Assembly: GCA_001661515.1 (NCBI GenBank)
Contig: LUVW01000026.1
Location: forward strand, 270,839-334,838
Direction of reading: 5' to 3'
Length of the DNA stretch: 64,000 bases
Source: Capniomyces stellatus
Lineage: Eukaryota; Kickxellomycota; Harpellomycetes; Harpellales; Legeriomycetaceae
Position 1 is the first letter of the stretch, and each line of letters opens with the position of its first letter. This document shows positions 49,216 to 60,961 of the stretch, piece after piece. The translations under genes and the position numbers were made by a program. A model generated the notes under the pieces. The model saw nothing but the letters and a program-made list of their open reading frames with translations. It was not told the DNA's origin and ran no database searches.

Positions 49216-51053
49216 ATGGTTTCGTATTTGGTAAGGCCGGCCAGCGATATTGTGTTGAGCCAACACATGGTATCCCAGCTGTTCTGCTTAGTTATGATAA
49301 TGGTGTCTTTTGTTGCGGGAGCGTTGACGCTAAGTAGTGAACAATTTGTGAAGCGGTTGAAATTTTTCGACTTGAGTCAACTAGGCGAAAGTGTGGATAA
49401 GCACAAAGAGTTGTTGATGGAGTATTATGGAAAATATTTTGATGTTGATGTAAGTACAGGATTAAGTTCAAGTAATAGGTTTATCATGGCTAATGGTGTT
49501 TTTTTAAATTGGAGGATAAACCCTGCTGGGTGTGTAAATGCAAGAGTAAACAAAAGAAGAAGGCTGTAAGAGTTGGTTTAGTAGACAGCATAATAGGAAA
49601 TATATGAAATGAAAGCGTATGTGTAAATACTTGAAAATAGGCGGTGGATAATGCAGATTTCGGCTATGAGGATATAGAGGTAATTGTAACAAGTATTTAT
49701 GTGATTTAAACCAAAAAGGCGACGGTTGGTGTTGGTGGTGAAATATTTTTAAAGCGTGAAAAGGTGGAGGTAGAGTTTATAGTGAGAATTGTATATAAAA
49801 TTGCTAAACTGGATGATTTTGTAGTCGTGTAGCGAACTGGAGGGACTGGAGGGCAATTCAAAATCTGGGCTGGGATTCAACTCTGTAAGAATTGATTTAA
49901 ATAGGTGTAGATGATATTTATTACTAAGGGAGGCGAAAACTGTTGGAGATTTTTTGTAATTTTTTTATTTTTATTTTAAACAGCGAGTAAAAGTAGTCAA
50001 CTAAATGAAGAGATTTGAATACTTTGTAGTGTTTGTTTGGAAAAGAGACGGGTACCAAAGTGGCAGAGAAGCAGAGCAATGGAGACTTGATAGCACTCCG
50101 CAAAAGCAGCAAAAAGCAGGCAAAACTTGCAATACTCGGATCAAACGGGTATCTATTGAAGCTGTACACGACAATGGCAACACGGAATATGGGGAAAAGA
50201 CAAGGACTGAATGTGAGCCAATCGATTCTCAAGATGGTATCGATGTGCAGTACAAATGGAAATGGGAATGGAAAGGGAACAACCAACAGCAGCAGACTTG
50301 GCAATAGTAGGGTTTATGGGATAGTTAGAAGGAAAAGGAACATGGATGTGGTTTCTGAAAAGCTAAAAGCGGTGTTAAACAGACTTTACAACAATTTGAG
50401 TGTCAGCATTCCCAAAACTTTGGATCTTTACACCACCAACAATCTGATCGAACTCGACTCAAAGTTCACAAACTTGGTTCTGGCAAAAGGACTTATGGAA
50501 CACAACAGCTCCCAGCTAATAAAGCTCTTCTACGACATGAACAAACCCACCTCACAAAGAGGCTCGCCAAACGTCGTCATAGAGCTTGGCTGCCTCGAGA
50601 AAAACAAACAGCAAACCAACACAGATGAATCCTCAAAACACTGCAGACTAAAAAACAGTCTAGTAAAACCCAGAAAAATCAAAGAGTTCAATTGCGACAT
50701 GATCGATGACTCCCAAAACATCTCAGAAAATCCTCTTACATCCCTAAACTCAAACTCAGACATCAGCATCACTGGCCCCAACAGCCCTGGCTGCTGTTAC
50801 AAGGACAGAAAACTCGTCATAATAAAGTCAAAGCAAAGAAAACCGATTAACGAAGTACAACAGCAACTCGTGTACAACATGTATCAAAAATGTAAGCAAT
50901 CATCCATTTATTTATTGTACACTGTACACTGTACATCCACACCCAACTACTTTTTCTTTAAACCATTAACACCCTCCCACTCGTCAATCAAACATATTTA
51001 TTTATTAATCTCTTCCTACCCTGTACTTTATAGACTACCCGCAACATGCATAG
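49216..51053 (+). CDS. Orphan protein with N-terminal membrane helix, four exons
   Basis: Exons 49216-49449, 49641-49679, 50030-50891 and 51034-51053 join in frame to 384 aa. Introns use GTAAGT, GTAATT and GTAAGC donors, each closed by a TAG acceptor, and the second has a CTAAA branch-like site 20 bp before its acceptor. The product starts MVSYLVRPASDIVLSQHMVS, then one hydrophobic segment (about residues 22-42, LFCLVMIMVSFVAGALTL). It continues with a helical part, a basic region (GIVRRKRNMDVVSEKL), helices around LDLYTTNNLIELDSKFTNLV, a polar linker and the end NMYQKYYPQHA. No family recognised. A competing frame at 50005-50307 overlaps exon 3 but does not continue. Confidence 0.6.
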
Positions 51054-51660
51054 ACATGGCCAAACCGACTCTGCATTGTTAATATGAATAACTACTCCGT
51101 ATATGTACACCGTTTACACATATGGATTTATTCGCACCTCCCCCCCTAATGCATAAATCTTACTTTTAACTTTGTTATTTTTATCACGTTTATATAGAAT
51201 CCCTAGTATTGAAAAAAAAAATGTATTTATAAGTCCTTTTGGTTTTAATTTAATTGTCTATACTCAATCACATTATTGCCTTTCTCTATTCCAAAGTCAA
51301 CCCCATTTCTCATTATTCCATCTCCCTTGACGCTAAAAATGGCTAGATATCAATCACTATACCACTACGACCGATTACTGCGTGGTGCTGGTTGTGGACG
51401 GTGTTTGTGTAATTTACGGGGAATTTACCACTTTCACGTCCGTGGTTTCATAATATTGCTGGGGATTTTTCTCTTTCTTTTCAAGTTGAAATTGGAATTG
51501 TCTAATTGGGAGTAGCTAAAATACTATTTGATCTTTTAACATGGGATATTTAGACCAGATTTTCCTTTACTTTTGAAAGCCTTTTTAATGACATAGTCAC
51601 CTTTTTTTTTTTTTTTATGTTTGATGAACTTGTAATTTGCTTTGCTACTTCCATCCAATA
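51054..51660. other. Intergenic region, nothing supported
   Basis: AT-rich. A 58-codon ATG frame at 51339-51515 (MARYQSLYHYDRLLRG...) and an overlapping frame of similar look are both unconvincing. Confidence 0.5.
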
Positions 51661-51882
51661 ATGTCCTATAAAATCGACGCTTTTTCATTTCCTGAACAAA
51701 TAGTGTTCTATTTATCGAAATGTTTGCAAATAACCTTACCTCCTAGAATCTACCCAAGTGAAACATCAAAATCATCTTCAAACGAAAAAGTAAACTTGCA
51801 ATCAAATATACTCGCTCAACAAGAGGGACTGTACTGTAATTATGATGTTTTTGGTCTTTTATTTCATTTTTTTAGAGCATGA
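51661..51882 (+). CDS. Hypothetical small protein (73 aa)
   Basis: ATG at 51661, stop at 51882. The start MSYKIDAFSFPEQIVFYLSK is followed by QITLPPRIYPSE, a Ser/Asn-rich stretch and LAQQEGLYCNYDVF. Codon use and amino-acid mix look like coding sequence. The last residues (GLLFHFFRA) cross a possible weak intron (GTCTTT...TTTTTTTAG) before 51876, so the true 3' end is uncertain. It lies 214 bp upstream of the epoxide hydrolase. No family recognised. Confidence 0.4.
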   Translation: MSYKIDAFSFPEQIVFYLSKCLQITLPPRIYPSETSKSSSNEKVNLQSNILAQQEGLYCNYDVFGLLFHFFRA

Positions 51883-52095
51883 TTTTTTTTATTTATAAAT
51901 AAGAGACTTTGTAACGAGACCGACTCCTTCGGATTTATTTTTTTATTATTAGTATTTGCTGTTTCTCTTTATATTTTATTGTATTGTTTTTTTTAGACGA
52001 GTTGTATTTAGGTAAGCCGATATAGCAAGTGTAGTGCACTCATAGTTAAATAAATTACATTTCCAATTTTATCACAGAATTATAAAGCGGCAAAA

Positions 52096-53091
52096 ATGGA
52101 TCCAAGTAACCCAGACTCATTCACCCACAAGTACGCAAACGTAAATGGGATTCGAATGCATTACGTTGAAGAGGGAAGTGGCGATAAGGTTATTATATGC
52201 GTGCATGGATTTCCTGACCTTTGGTATGGCTGGAGACACCAGATTCCGTACCTAGTAAAGCTTGGGTACAGAGTTATAGTTCCTGACGTCCGTGGCTACG
52301 GGGGATCCGACGCGCCAGTAATCACAGAGGATACGTTGCATTTGTACAGCTCAAAGAATCTAGTAACCGACTTGGTTGAGCTGCTGAAGTCTAAGGACAT
52401 CAAGAGGGCTGTTTGGCTAGGTCATGACTGGGGAGGTATGCTGGTTTGGAGAGCAGCACTGTGGTATCCAGAGTTTGTAGAGTCTATTATGAGTGTATGT
52501 ACTCCATACTCGCCACCACCGCCAACGTGCAACCGTTTAAGCGATATAATTGTAAAGCATCCTAATTGGATGTATCAGATGTTCTTTAGAACAAAGAAGG
52601 CTGAAGAAGAACTCAACAAGGAAAAGAAGATGTTTTTGACTGCAGTCTTTAGACGGCATAACGAAACACTTCAGTCCTCTATTTTCAGCAGAACAATACC
52701 AATTGAAGAAAGAACTGTTTACACATCAAAGGACGCCAAGGCTGGAACATTGATCACCGAAAAAGAACTGGATTACTATGTCCAGCAGTACAGCAACAGC
52801 GGGTTCCACGGTCCGCTGAACAACTACAAGACCCACGAACTCAACTGGAAAATCGAAAACGAAGCAGGACACACCAATAAGTCGTTTACTTTTCCCTGTT
52901 TGATGGTCACAGTAGGAAGAGATGCCGCACTGCCAGCTGCGTTTGCCAGCAACATGCACAAAGTCCTACCAAACTTGACAATGGGCCATATTGAAGAGGC
53001 AGGCCACTGGGTCTTGATGGAGGAACCCGAACAAGTAAACGAAATTCTCAAGAGCTTTTTGCTAAAGATCCACTTCAAGCCCAGATTTTAA
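52096..53091 (+). CDS. Soluble epoxide hydrolase-type alpha/beta hydrolase
   Basis: 331 aa, single exon, no signal peptide. Catalytic machinery is easy to place: oxyanion motif HGFPDLWYGWRHQIPYL, the RGYGGSD motif, nucleophile D111 in LGHDWGGMLVW, a probable acid Asp in VGRDAALP, and the base His in EEAGHWVLMEEPEQV near the C-terminus. An Asp nucleophile (not Ser) plus HGFP indicates an epoxide hydrolase rather than an esterase or haloalkane dehalogenase. The lid carries Tyr residues (YYVQQYSNSGFHGPLNNYK) of the kind that activate the epoxide oxygen in this family. It probably detoxifies or processes lipid or xenobiotic epoxides to diols in the cytosol. Confidence 0.92.
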   Translation: MDPSNPDSFTHKYANVNGIRMHYVEEGSGDKVIICVHGFPDLWYGWRHQIPYLVKLGYRVIVPDVRGYGGSDAPVITEDTLHLYSSKNLVTDLVELLKSKDIKRAVWLGHDWGGMLVWRAALWYPEFVESIMSVCTPYSPPPPTCNRLSDIIVKHPNWMYQMFFRTKKAEEELNKEKKMFLTAVFRRHNETLQSSIFSRTIPIEERTVYTSKDAKAGTLITEKELDYYVQQYSNSGFHGPLNNYKTHELNWKIENEAGHTNKSFTFPCLMVTVGRDAALPAAFASNMHKVLPNLTMGHIEEAGHWVLMEEPEQVNEILKSFLLKIHFKPRF

Positions 53092-54100
53092 CAAGCCTCT
53101 GTTGTTAGCCAAACCATTTGCCCTTCGCAACACCCCCCCCTCCCCAAAATACCGCCTTGTTCTTTAATTTGACGTTTTTTGTTGTTGTTGTTGTTGTTTT
53201 TATATATCATTATTAAATTGATGAAATTTATAAATACAATATTCCAAACATATCATGTCAAGTCGCTACTTTATCCCTGTTATTATTAGCTCACCCAGAC
53301 TCGAATATCTATAAAATATTTTTGGAAAAGCCTTGCCCTTTTTTTATCTTACTCTCGCTCTATCACTCTATCACTCTATCACTCTGTCTCCATATCTCTC
53401 TCTATCTCTATCTATATATATGCCTTCCTATCTCCTTATCTCTCTATATCTCTCCATTGAGAAAAGTTGATCTTGTAATAGTAGGGAAATACCTGAGCTT
53501 TTTCCTCTTTTTTTCTTCCTTCTTTTGCGTCTACTTGCTTGATAAGTCTTTTTTTGGAAAACATAATAGTCAAAGATTACCCTAAATCAAGATGGGGATC
53601 ATTATCTTTTTGATCAATTGATTCAAGTTCCTATAAATATAATAAATTAACACTTTTTCCCCGTTTTTTTTTCATAGCCCTGTTTTAATACAAGATTGCT
53701 AATAAATGTGACTGGATTTATTAGCCTGTAATTGGCATATTGACCCAAATATGTGTTTATCTAAAGATTAATCCTGTTCGCAATCTATAATACTTGCAGA
53801 CAACACTTATTAACATGAAACAACCCATAATACAACTACGTTTTTTTACGAAGCTCTTGAAGCTTTGAACCTGCTACTCCAGTGTCTCTCGACTTTCTCA
53901 GCTATGTAAAAATAAAATTAGAAAAAAATCACCAAAACCTGGCCACAAAAAGTTAATACTGGCCCATGCACTACTTTTGTATTTTAACCAACTCTTCACC
54001 GTCTCATTTTTAAAGCACGTTTTTTTAGTTCCAGTTTTAGTTTTTTAGTTTTTTAGTTTTAGCTTTAGTTTTAGTTGGTAATTTTGGTGTTTTCGTTAAA
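53092..54100. other. Intergenic region, no gene
   Basis: AT-rich with a GTTGTTGTT run near 53180, a TCTCTATC-type repeat near 53360-53450 and TTTTAGTTTTAG repeats at 54025-54075 just before the IAH1 start. Confidence 0.6.
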
Positions 54101-55360
54101 ATGCCGGTAACAGCAGGGTTTTCGTACAACAGGTTCATTGCATTTGGGGGTTCAAGTACCGAGGTGAGTTGTTATTTTGAGACTATACGGCCGAAAATAA
54201 TAGTATTGACAATTTCAATAAAGATAATTGCGGTGGTCAATGCCTTGGTAATAAATATGGAATGTGGAATTTAAAACAAAAGACTGTTTTTTTAAAAAAA
54301 ATAAAATAAAAAGGGCATATCTTAACGTTCAATATCAATCAACCAATACTAAATACTTTTCTAGTGGGCGTTTAGCACAAAAAGAGGCGGTTGGGTAGCT
54401 CAGTTGGCCGATAAGTACTCTAGAAAAATCGATGTTGTAAATAGAGGGTTTGCAGGTAGGATGCGATAGATAATGGACAGACCAGAACTTTGGGTTTAGC
54501 CACAGCATAGATATTTTTTTCGAGTACAAATACGTTATTTTATTTTACAAAAAAGGGAAAGAGAGTTAACATTTTGATTGGGGGTTTCACTAGGCTATAA
54601 TACGCGGTGGGCGAAAAATATATTTTTCAAGCTGTTCCCCACTACGGCAGAGCTCAAAAGGATGCAGGGAGAAGAAGAGAAAGAGGTTGGGTTGGACAAG
54701 AACCTCGAGAAGTTTATCAACATGAGCTTTACGAGCTCACAAGTGTCAGAAATCAAGTTAGTGACGATATTCCTGGGAGTAAACGACGCAGCGCTGCCTG
54801 GATACTCGTCGCATGTGCCCATTGAGGAATTTGAGCGAAATCTGACTGAAATGATAAACCATTTGCACAGCGTGGACTCGCTATACTATTCGCCAGACAC
54901 TAAAATAATACTGATTACACCACCGCCAGTATCAGACAAGATGTGGAAGGAGTTTACTACAAAGCACAAAATCCCCAATGACAGATCAAATGAGTTTGTA
55001 AAAGGATATGTCGAGTCTGTTATCAAGATTGGACATAAGCATGACGTTCCAGTTGTTAACATCCATGATCGTATTACAAAAGAAATATCCAAAGTACAAA
55101 ACTCTCACAAAAACAAAACTGGGCCTCAACACTCCAGCGCAAACAAAGAGGACAAGTGGTTTGGGTTTGACCATTTCTTGTACGACGGTTTGCATCTAAA
55201 TGACGCTGGAAACAACATTTTGGCCAGTATGATTTTGGATACTATTTCCGAAAACTATCCAGAGCTGGATTCTAAAAACCTAAAGCCGGTAATTCCAGCG
55301 TCCAAAGACGTGATCAAGTTCCTGAACAGCAACGCAAATCGCCTAAAGAACAAACTATGA
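54101..55360 (+). CDS. IAH1: Isoamyl acetate-hydrolysing esterase-like SGNH hydrolase, three exons
   Basis: Exons 54101-54163, 54365-54455 and 54594-55360 join in frame to 306 aa (introns GTGAGT...CTAG and GTAGGA...CTAG). SGNH blocks appear in order. Block I is FGGSSTE at residues 14-20, where the usual GDS reads GGS but the Ser is kept. Block II is VNRGFAGYNTRWA, block III FLGVNDAALPG, and block V YDGLHLNDAG with the Asp/His pair. GFAGYNTRWA and VNDAALPG are diagnostic of the IAH1 branch, which hydrolyses short acetate esters (family knowledge). An acidic insert sits at about 68-80. The C-terminal tail (NSNANRLKNKL) has no obvious targeting signal. Confidence 0.9.
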
Positions 55361-56097
55361 ATCACGATTATATATACCCTGACCCATTGCATTGATAAAA
55401 TTTCAGCAGACCGCGTGTGTGGTTTTAGCCATAGTCAAATGTTGTGTACAGCAAAGTGGTATTTGCACTTTATATTGCCACCATTACCACTGATTTATAA
55501 GTCATTTAAAAATTAAGATTTTTAGTACATTGTTTTTTTTCTCTCTTTTCTAAATAATAAACCTGTTCTAGTTGATTACTTGATTGATTACTTTAGTCGC
55601 TTGTATTAGTCGCTTGTATTAGCCGCTTTTATTAGTTGCTTGGCTTGATTACCTGCTGGTGCAGCGTGGCCTATTATTATCAGAGTGGATGATCGACAAT
55701 TGGGGTTTAATAAATGGGTCTGAAATTCCAATTGATAAATGATTGATGAATAAAAAGTATGACGAATTTGGTTAATGGCATTTTGGGTTATTGGTGGGAA
55801 TCGTTCGGTATTGGGAACATGTAAACAGGGTATTTAAGGCTGGCAAGTTGCAGAGAGACTATTAGCGAAGCACTCAAAAACGCAGTTCTTAAACTTTACA
55901 GACCAGAAAAATAAATAAAAAGATCCAAAGATTCTGTTTTAATTCATAAAGCGTTGCCAAGTTGACAAACAAGAAAGAAGGAAAAATAATAGAGCGAAGA
56001 ACAAAAAAACGAGAATTCGACCGGGACGACACGATTAAACCATCCGAGGCCAAGCGATTGAACATAAAAGCGTACTGGCGAATTTAATAGCGTTAGA
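55361..56097. other. Intergenic region, no gene
   Basis: AT-rich flank between the esterase and the palmitoyltransferase gene, including repeats of TTAGTCGCTTGTA near 55590-55625. Confidence 0.6.
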
Positions 56098-58270
56098 ATG
56101 GCGGGATACATTGTTTTTACGTCGGGACGACTATATGTTGCGGGAGTAACCTTGTTCATATTGTATATCGTAATAACTAGTCAAGTCTATGTGTTTTGGG
56201 AGTACTTGGGGGCTTCCACATACAATAGGGCATATGTGCTAGGCGCTTTTAACCTGGTTTGTGGATTGATATTGGCGAACTATTACTATGCCTGCGCGGT
56301 GCCACCAGGAGGTGTTCCTAAAGATTGGGTACTGAAAATGATAATTACTAAAACACATCCTCTTGGTGTTTATTTAAGCTTTTACAAGCGTGAATGGAAA
56401 TTTGTTTTCGAGTAAATTAATGTGCAACTAACCAACTTGAAACAAAAACAAAAACAAAAACAAACAAAAATGGTTTTAGGATCCAGTGAGTTTAGACACA
56501 GAGAAAGAGACAAAGGGCGAGGAGGATGGCGATAAAAGCAGGATGGACAGTGGAAAGGGTAACGTGACCAGTAAGCCTAGGTACTGTAGGACCTGTGATG
56601 TGTATAAGCCAGCAAGAAGCCACCATTGTAGAGATTGCGGGAAATGTGTATTGAAAATGGACCATCACTGTAAATGACAAAGCTTCATAGTTTAAAAAAA
56701 AAACAGCAATAATAGGAATTGAATATAAACTATGCTTGTAGAATTGTCGGACCGAGTATAAATGTGTTTTGTTGCTTAAATTAAAAAAAAGAGAATGTGT
56801 TTGGTTGTTTGAAAAAAAATTAGGTCCGTGGACAAACAACTGTGTGGGGTACTACAACCAAGGGTATTTTGTCAGGTTCTTGTTTAGTGTTGATATAGGA
56901 ACGACTATGGCACTGGTGCTGCACTGTATGCGACTGTTTGAGCTATACAAAGACTCTTACAACTACAACTTCAGTGTAAGACGGAGCAAGATAATGTATA
57001 AGATAAAGTGTGCAAGTTTATGTGTAAGAAGTGGTACAGCTGCGTGGGAGTGGATATACTTATCAGAGGTGTGTGTGTGTAAAACTTTATAATAGGGCCG
57101 ACCAACCAACACAAAGGAGATGTTTTTCATAATCACCAACTTGATGATGATTTTGGCGACGTTGATGTTTGTTGGTATTTTGAGCATTTTCCATTTTTCA
57201 CTGCTTTCAAACAACACAACAACAATAGAAAACTCGGAAGTATCTAGAGTTGAAAAGCTAGTTAGTAAAGGGAAAATAGACCAAGTAAGTTTGAAAATCT
57301 TATATAAAAATTAGCGAGAGATTGATGGTGATTTGTTCCTTTTAAGTGGTGTATGGCTGTATGGCTGTTTGTGTGAGAATTGTGGCTAAAAAGGGGGGGG
57401 GGGGGAATAACTATGTGATAGGTCGAGTACCCATATGACTTGGGAGTTGTGGAGAATTTCAGGCAGGTATTGGGCCGGAATTTGATGGTTTGCCTGGTAC
57501 CGATTCCTATGGAAAAAGGAGGATTTCAGTTCAAGATTCGAGCAGATTTAGGTAATACTAATACTAATACTAATACTAATACTGATACTGATACTAATAC
57601 TAATTGTGGTTGTGGTTGTGGTTGTGAAAATGTAGATCCAAACGTTAGTTGGCCACCACCAATATACTTTAAAGAGTATCCTAGTAAGGTTCAAGGGGTT
57701 CAGGCTGGGGTCAAAGAAAAGGTTATTTCGTCAAACAAAGAGTCAGTTACAGTTTCGTTTGTTGACGATGAGGGAGAAACAATAATCCGAACGTACTCGA
57801 GAAAGCGGTGGAACGAAACGCTTGAATACTCCAACCCCGAAACGTATGGAATATCGCCAAGAGCCGGAAACAGACATTCTTATTCAAACACTGGTTCAGA
57901 CACTGGTTCAAACGCCGATTCAAGAGACGACCAAGAGTGTTTGACCGACTCTTCTTTTAGCAGCATTGATGATTTTGACAAAAAGCCTTCCACTTTTTCC
58001 AACCCAACTTCTGTGCCCTCAAACACAACAAAAACTGCCCGAAACACTCGAGACAAAAGCTCCAACTCCTCCCTGTCTAACAGGAAGCCTTTTTTGGTGC
58101 CTGGAAAGCTGCATTTAAACACTTCCCAATCCAAAGCTGTTTCTTCCGATTTGCCAAGTACATATTATGATGGCGTTGGTTCTGATTCCGGTGCTGATAC
58201 CGACGACAATCGCCCTTTGGTTAATTCCAGCACTTTTTCTCAAAATCCAAACAAGCAAAAGTCGTTATAA
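56098..58270 (+). CDS. PFA4: Palmitoyltransferase Pfa4-like (DHHC), five exons
   Basis: Integral ER-membrane S-acyltransferase. Exons 56098-56328, 56480-56669, 56824-56975, 57117-57284 and 57422-58270 join in frame to about 529 aa. Transmembrane helices 1 and 2 lie in exon 1. The Cys-rich domain is [20 protein letters not shown], then [11 protein letters not shown], and the DHHC cysteine is split by intron 2 ([14 protein letters not shown]). Helices 3 and 4 follow ([33 protein letters not shown]), then the family TTxE motif [27 protein letters not shown] and [10 protein letters not shown] are typical of Pfa4, which in yeast acylates chitin synthase Chs3 (family knowledge). The tail is Ser/Thr-rich. 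The junction between 56975 and 57117 is the least certain: a longer exon 3 ending near 57068 would also stay in frame. Confidence 0.88.
57554..57605 (+). repeat. 6-bp in-frame tandem repeat (NT/DT)n in Pfa4
   Basis: Eight to nine copies of AATACT or GATACT encode [14 protein letters not shown], followed by a short GTTGTG repeat encoding CGCGCGC. Confidence 0.9.
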
Positions 58271-59935
58271 ACATTTACAGCAGCTCTCCTGTTATATACA
58301 TATACACTACTCTGCTAATCTGTTTGTTTTATCCAAGTCGTATATCGAGTTTGGTTTGGTTTGGCTTGGCTCATTGCTCTTCTTTTTTTGTCTCGATCTA
58401 ATCTGTGGTGCTGTTTTATGGAGCTTGGTTTGGTTTTTTTTTCTTCCTCCTTACCTTTTCCACTTTTGGTGATATCGTGTTGATTGTGCCTTTAAACTGC
58501 TATTAGTCGTATCGATTTACAATATACATCTTACATAGTCAAGGTTTTTTAAAGTTCAGTCTTTCTTTCTTTTCATTCTTTTGGCTGTTTCTGCAATAGC
58601 AATAATAATCGAATAGCACAAATTAATTTAGAATCGAAATGATTATTTCCCAACTCCTTGCCCCAATTACCTCAAGGCATTTATTATTTAATTTAACCAT
58701 ATCTATCATCCCTATTTTCACGAAAACGCGAATGAATTTGGATTTTAAAATTCGAAAAATGCCAAAATCCACCGAGTTTGTTAATCGATTGGATTAAAAG
58801 CCATTTTCGTTTTTTTTCTTTTTTCTTGAGATTTATCCAATATCTTTTGTTTCCTGCTCCATGCTATATTTCTTTTGCTTTTCCTTGTCCAGCTTACAAG
58901 AGCCCTCTTGAATCGCAATACCAAACTGACCCATACTTGGCAGCAACTATGTTTGATTTTGACCTTTCTTTGGATTTTGGTTTTCTTTTTATACTAGCTT
59001 TGAACAGCTTTTTTTTTTTTACTGTTATACTATTCTTGCAAAATCAACCAAAATAAACTTGTTATTTTCCTCTTCTCCACCACCACTTTGCTTCTCTACT
59101 TTCCCTCCCCTTCATCCACCCCCGCATTATTTTCGCATAACAAACCAAAATCAAAACAATTGTTGTTTTCAAAAGTCATTATTAATAGATTTACTTTTTT
59201 GAACGCTTGCATTGTAAAAATGCTCAATGATAACTAAAGAATTTCATAATCATAGTTGGAAACTGAAATGCCGCAACATTAAGCTTTTTTTTCTACCAAA
59301 ACTTGAAATTTGTTAATCTTTAACACAGTAATAATAGAATTTCGCGTAAATGGAAAAGTATGGTAAAAAATATGTTTGATTTTTGTTTTATTTTCAATTA
59401 CAGCAATAAACTCCTGACACCAAATTAATCTGTGATCATTTTATTCTCATTTAACTATCCAAGCCTTTTTTTTTTTACCGCTTGTGATTAGTAGAGCTTA
59501 GCTTTGCTTTAATCCAGTTGGAAGATTTTGTAGGAAACTCGAGATTTAATTCTGGAGATTATCACCAAGGCTTTTCCTGTTTAAGCTGTTTAGAAATTTC
59601 AATAAATCCACCCAACACTTTTTTTATTATAATTTTTTTAATTTTCAAATTTCTAAAACTCTTCTTTTTTTTTTTTTTTAGAGTATAACTAATACCAAAA
59701 AGTATCGCCTTCATTTCCAAGCTTTTTTACATTAAAAAGAGTATAAAAAAAAACTTTAATAAATAAATAAATAAAACAATTATATTATTGATTAGTGTTT
59801 TACAATTTGAACGAGAATAAACCAGAAAATCAAACATATTCTAAAAGATCTCTTTTAACAAATCTATCAAGAAATACTTGACTTGAAACCATAAAACAAA
59901 CAAACAAACAAAAGAAATACTAGCAATGGTAAGTG
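58271..59935. other. Intergenic region upstream of H2A.Z
   Basis: AT-rich, with many homopolymers. A plus-strand frame near 58885-59056 begins after a CTTGTCCAG acceptor-like site and reads YKSPLESQYQTDPYLAATMF, but then turns Phe-rich; not supported as a gene. Confidence 0.45.
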
Positions 59936-60961
59936 TAAAAAAAAAACGCGTTATTATTATTATTCCTCCTGGGGTTTCTTTAAATAAAAATGAAGAACTA
60001 TTAAGCCCACAGAGCTGCAAAATAAAAAGGAACTGGCTGGTGGTGTGGTGGAAGGAGGAGGCAGAGGTGATGAGTAGAGTAGAAAGATAGTGAGAACTGC
60101 GGAGCAAGCATAGATCGACACAAATATAACTAGCAATCTTTTAGTTGTGTTTGACAGAGTTGACTTGAAAAGTTGGTTGAATGATTGAATAATATATAAA
60201 CTAATTGACGGATTTGCAACAACTTTTGTTAGGCCGACGCAGCATCAAGAACAGGTAAAGCCAAAGGAAAGAGCTCTGCCCAGTCAACTGGTGGAAAGTA
60301 CACCAGCACAATGCCAAAGCGAATAATGTCACGTTCAGCAAAGGCAGGAATCCAGGTAAGCTTTTGTCCACACTTATTCGACTTTGGAGTTTTTGTATTA
60401 TATTATATTATATTGTATTGTAACTTTTGTTTCTTCCTCAATAAGGAAAATGGCTTCGAGTTGTATAAAAGTATAGACAAAGAAAGCAACAAATGTAAAA
60501 TGTAATATATAATAGTTCCCTGTTGGTCGTATCCATCGGTACTTGAAAAGACAGACTCAATTCCACACCCGTGTTGGTGCCAAGGCTGCTATTTACACAG
60601 CCGCCATTCTGGAATATCTTGTTGCTGAGGTTCTTGAACTTGCTGGTAACGCTGCAAGAGACTTGAAATCCAAGCGTATTTCCCCAAGACATTTACAGCT
60701 TGCTATCCGTGGTGACGATGAGCTGGATTCTTTAGTTCGCGCTACTATTGCTGGAGGTGGTGTTATTCCAGTAAGCCTAAACGCATCATTTCTTTTGGTG
60801 TATGATTACTTTGCCATACTGTTGACTTTTCGATTTAATTACTTTGTTGAATGCGCATTTACTCATTTTCTGCTTTTTTTATTTATTTATTTTTGCTGCC
60901 CACCTTTTAGCACATCCACAAACAACTGCTTGGAAAGGGCCAAAAGAAGGATTCCTCATAA
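59936..60961 (+). CDS. HTZ1: Histone variant H2A.Z, four exons
   Basis: Replaces H2A in nucleosomes at promoters. Exons: 59936-59938 (start codon only), 60233-60355, 60516-60770 and 60911-60961; all introns GT-AG and in phase, giving 143 aa. The tail ([20 protein letters not shown]) is longer than in many fungi. The fold follows: [58 protein letters not shown] and [20 protein letters not shown]. The variant-specific docking and acidic patch [22 protein letters not shown] and the absence of an SQ(E/D)L motif identify H2A.Z rather than canonical H2A. A frame reading through intron 3 from exon 3 is an artefact. Confidence 0.95.

Noticed and set aside
50005..50307. 100-codon ATG frame overlapping exon 3 of the orphan gene
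   Set aside because: The competing frame is much longer, is flanked by matching splice sites and joins upstream and downstream exons in phase.
51339..51515. 58-codon ATG frame MARYQSLYHYDRLL
   Set aside because: A second overlapping frame looks equally protein-like, there is no start or splice context, and no family fits.
54385..54410. tRNA-like D-arm (GGGTAGCTCAGTTGG) in the IAH1 gene
   Set aside because: It encodes GGWVAQLAD of the esterase, and there is no acceptor stem or B box around it.
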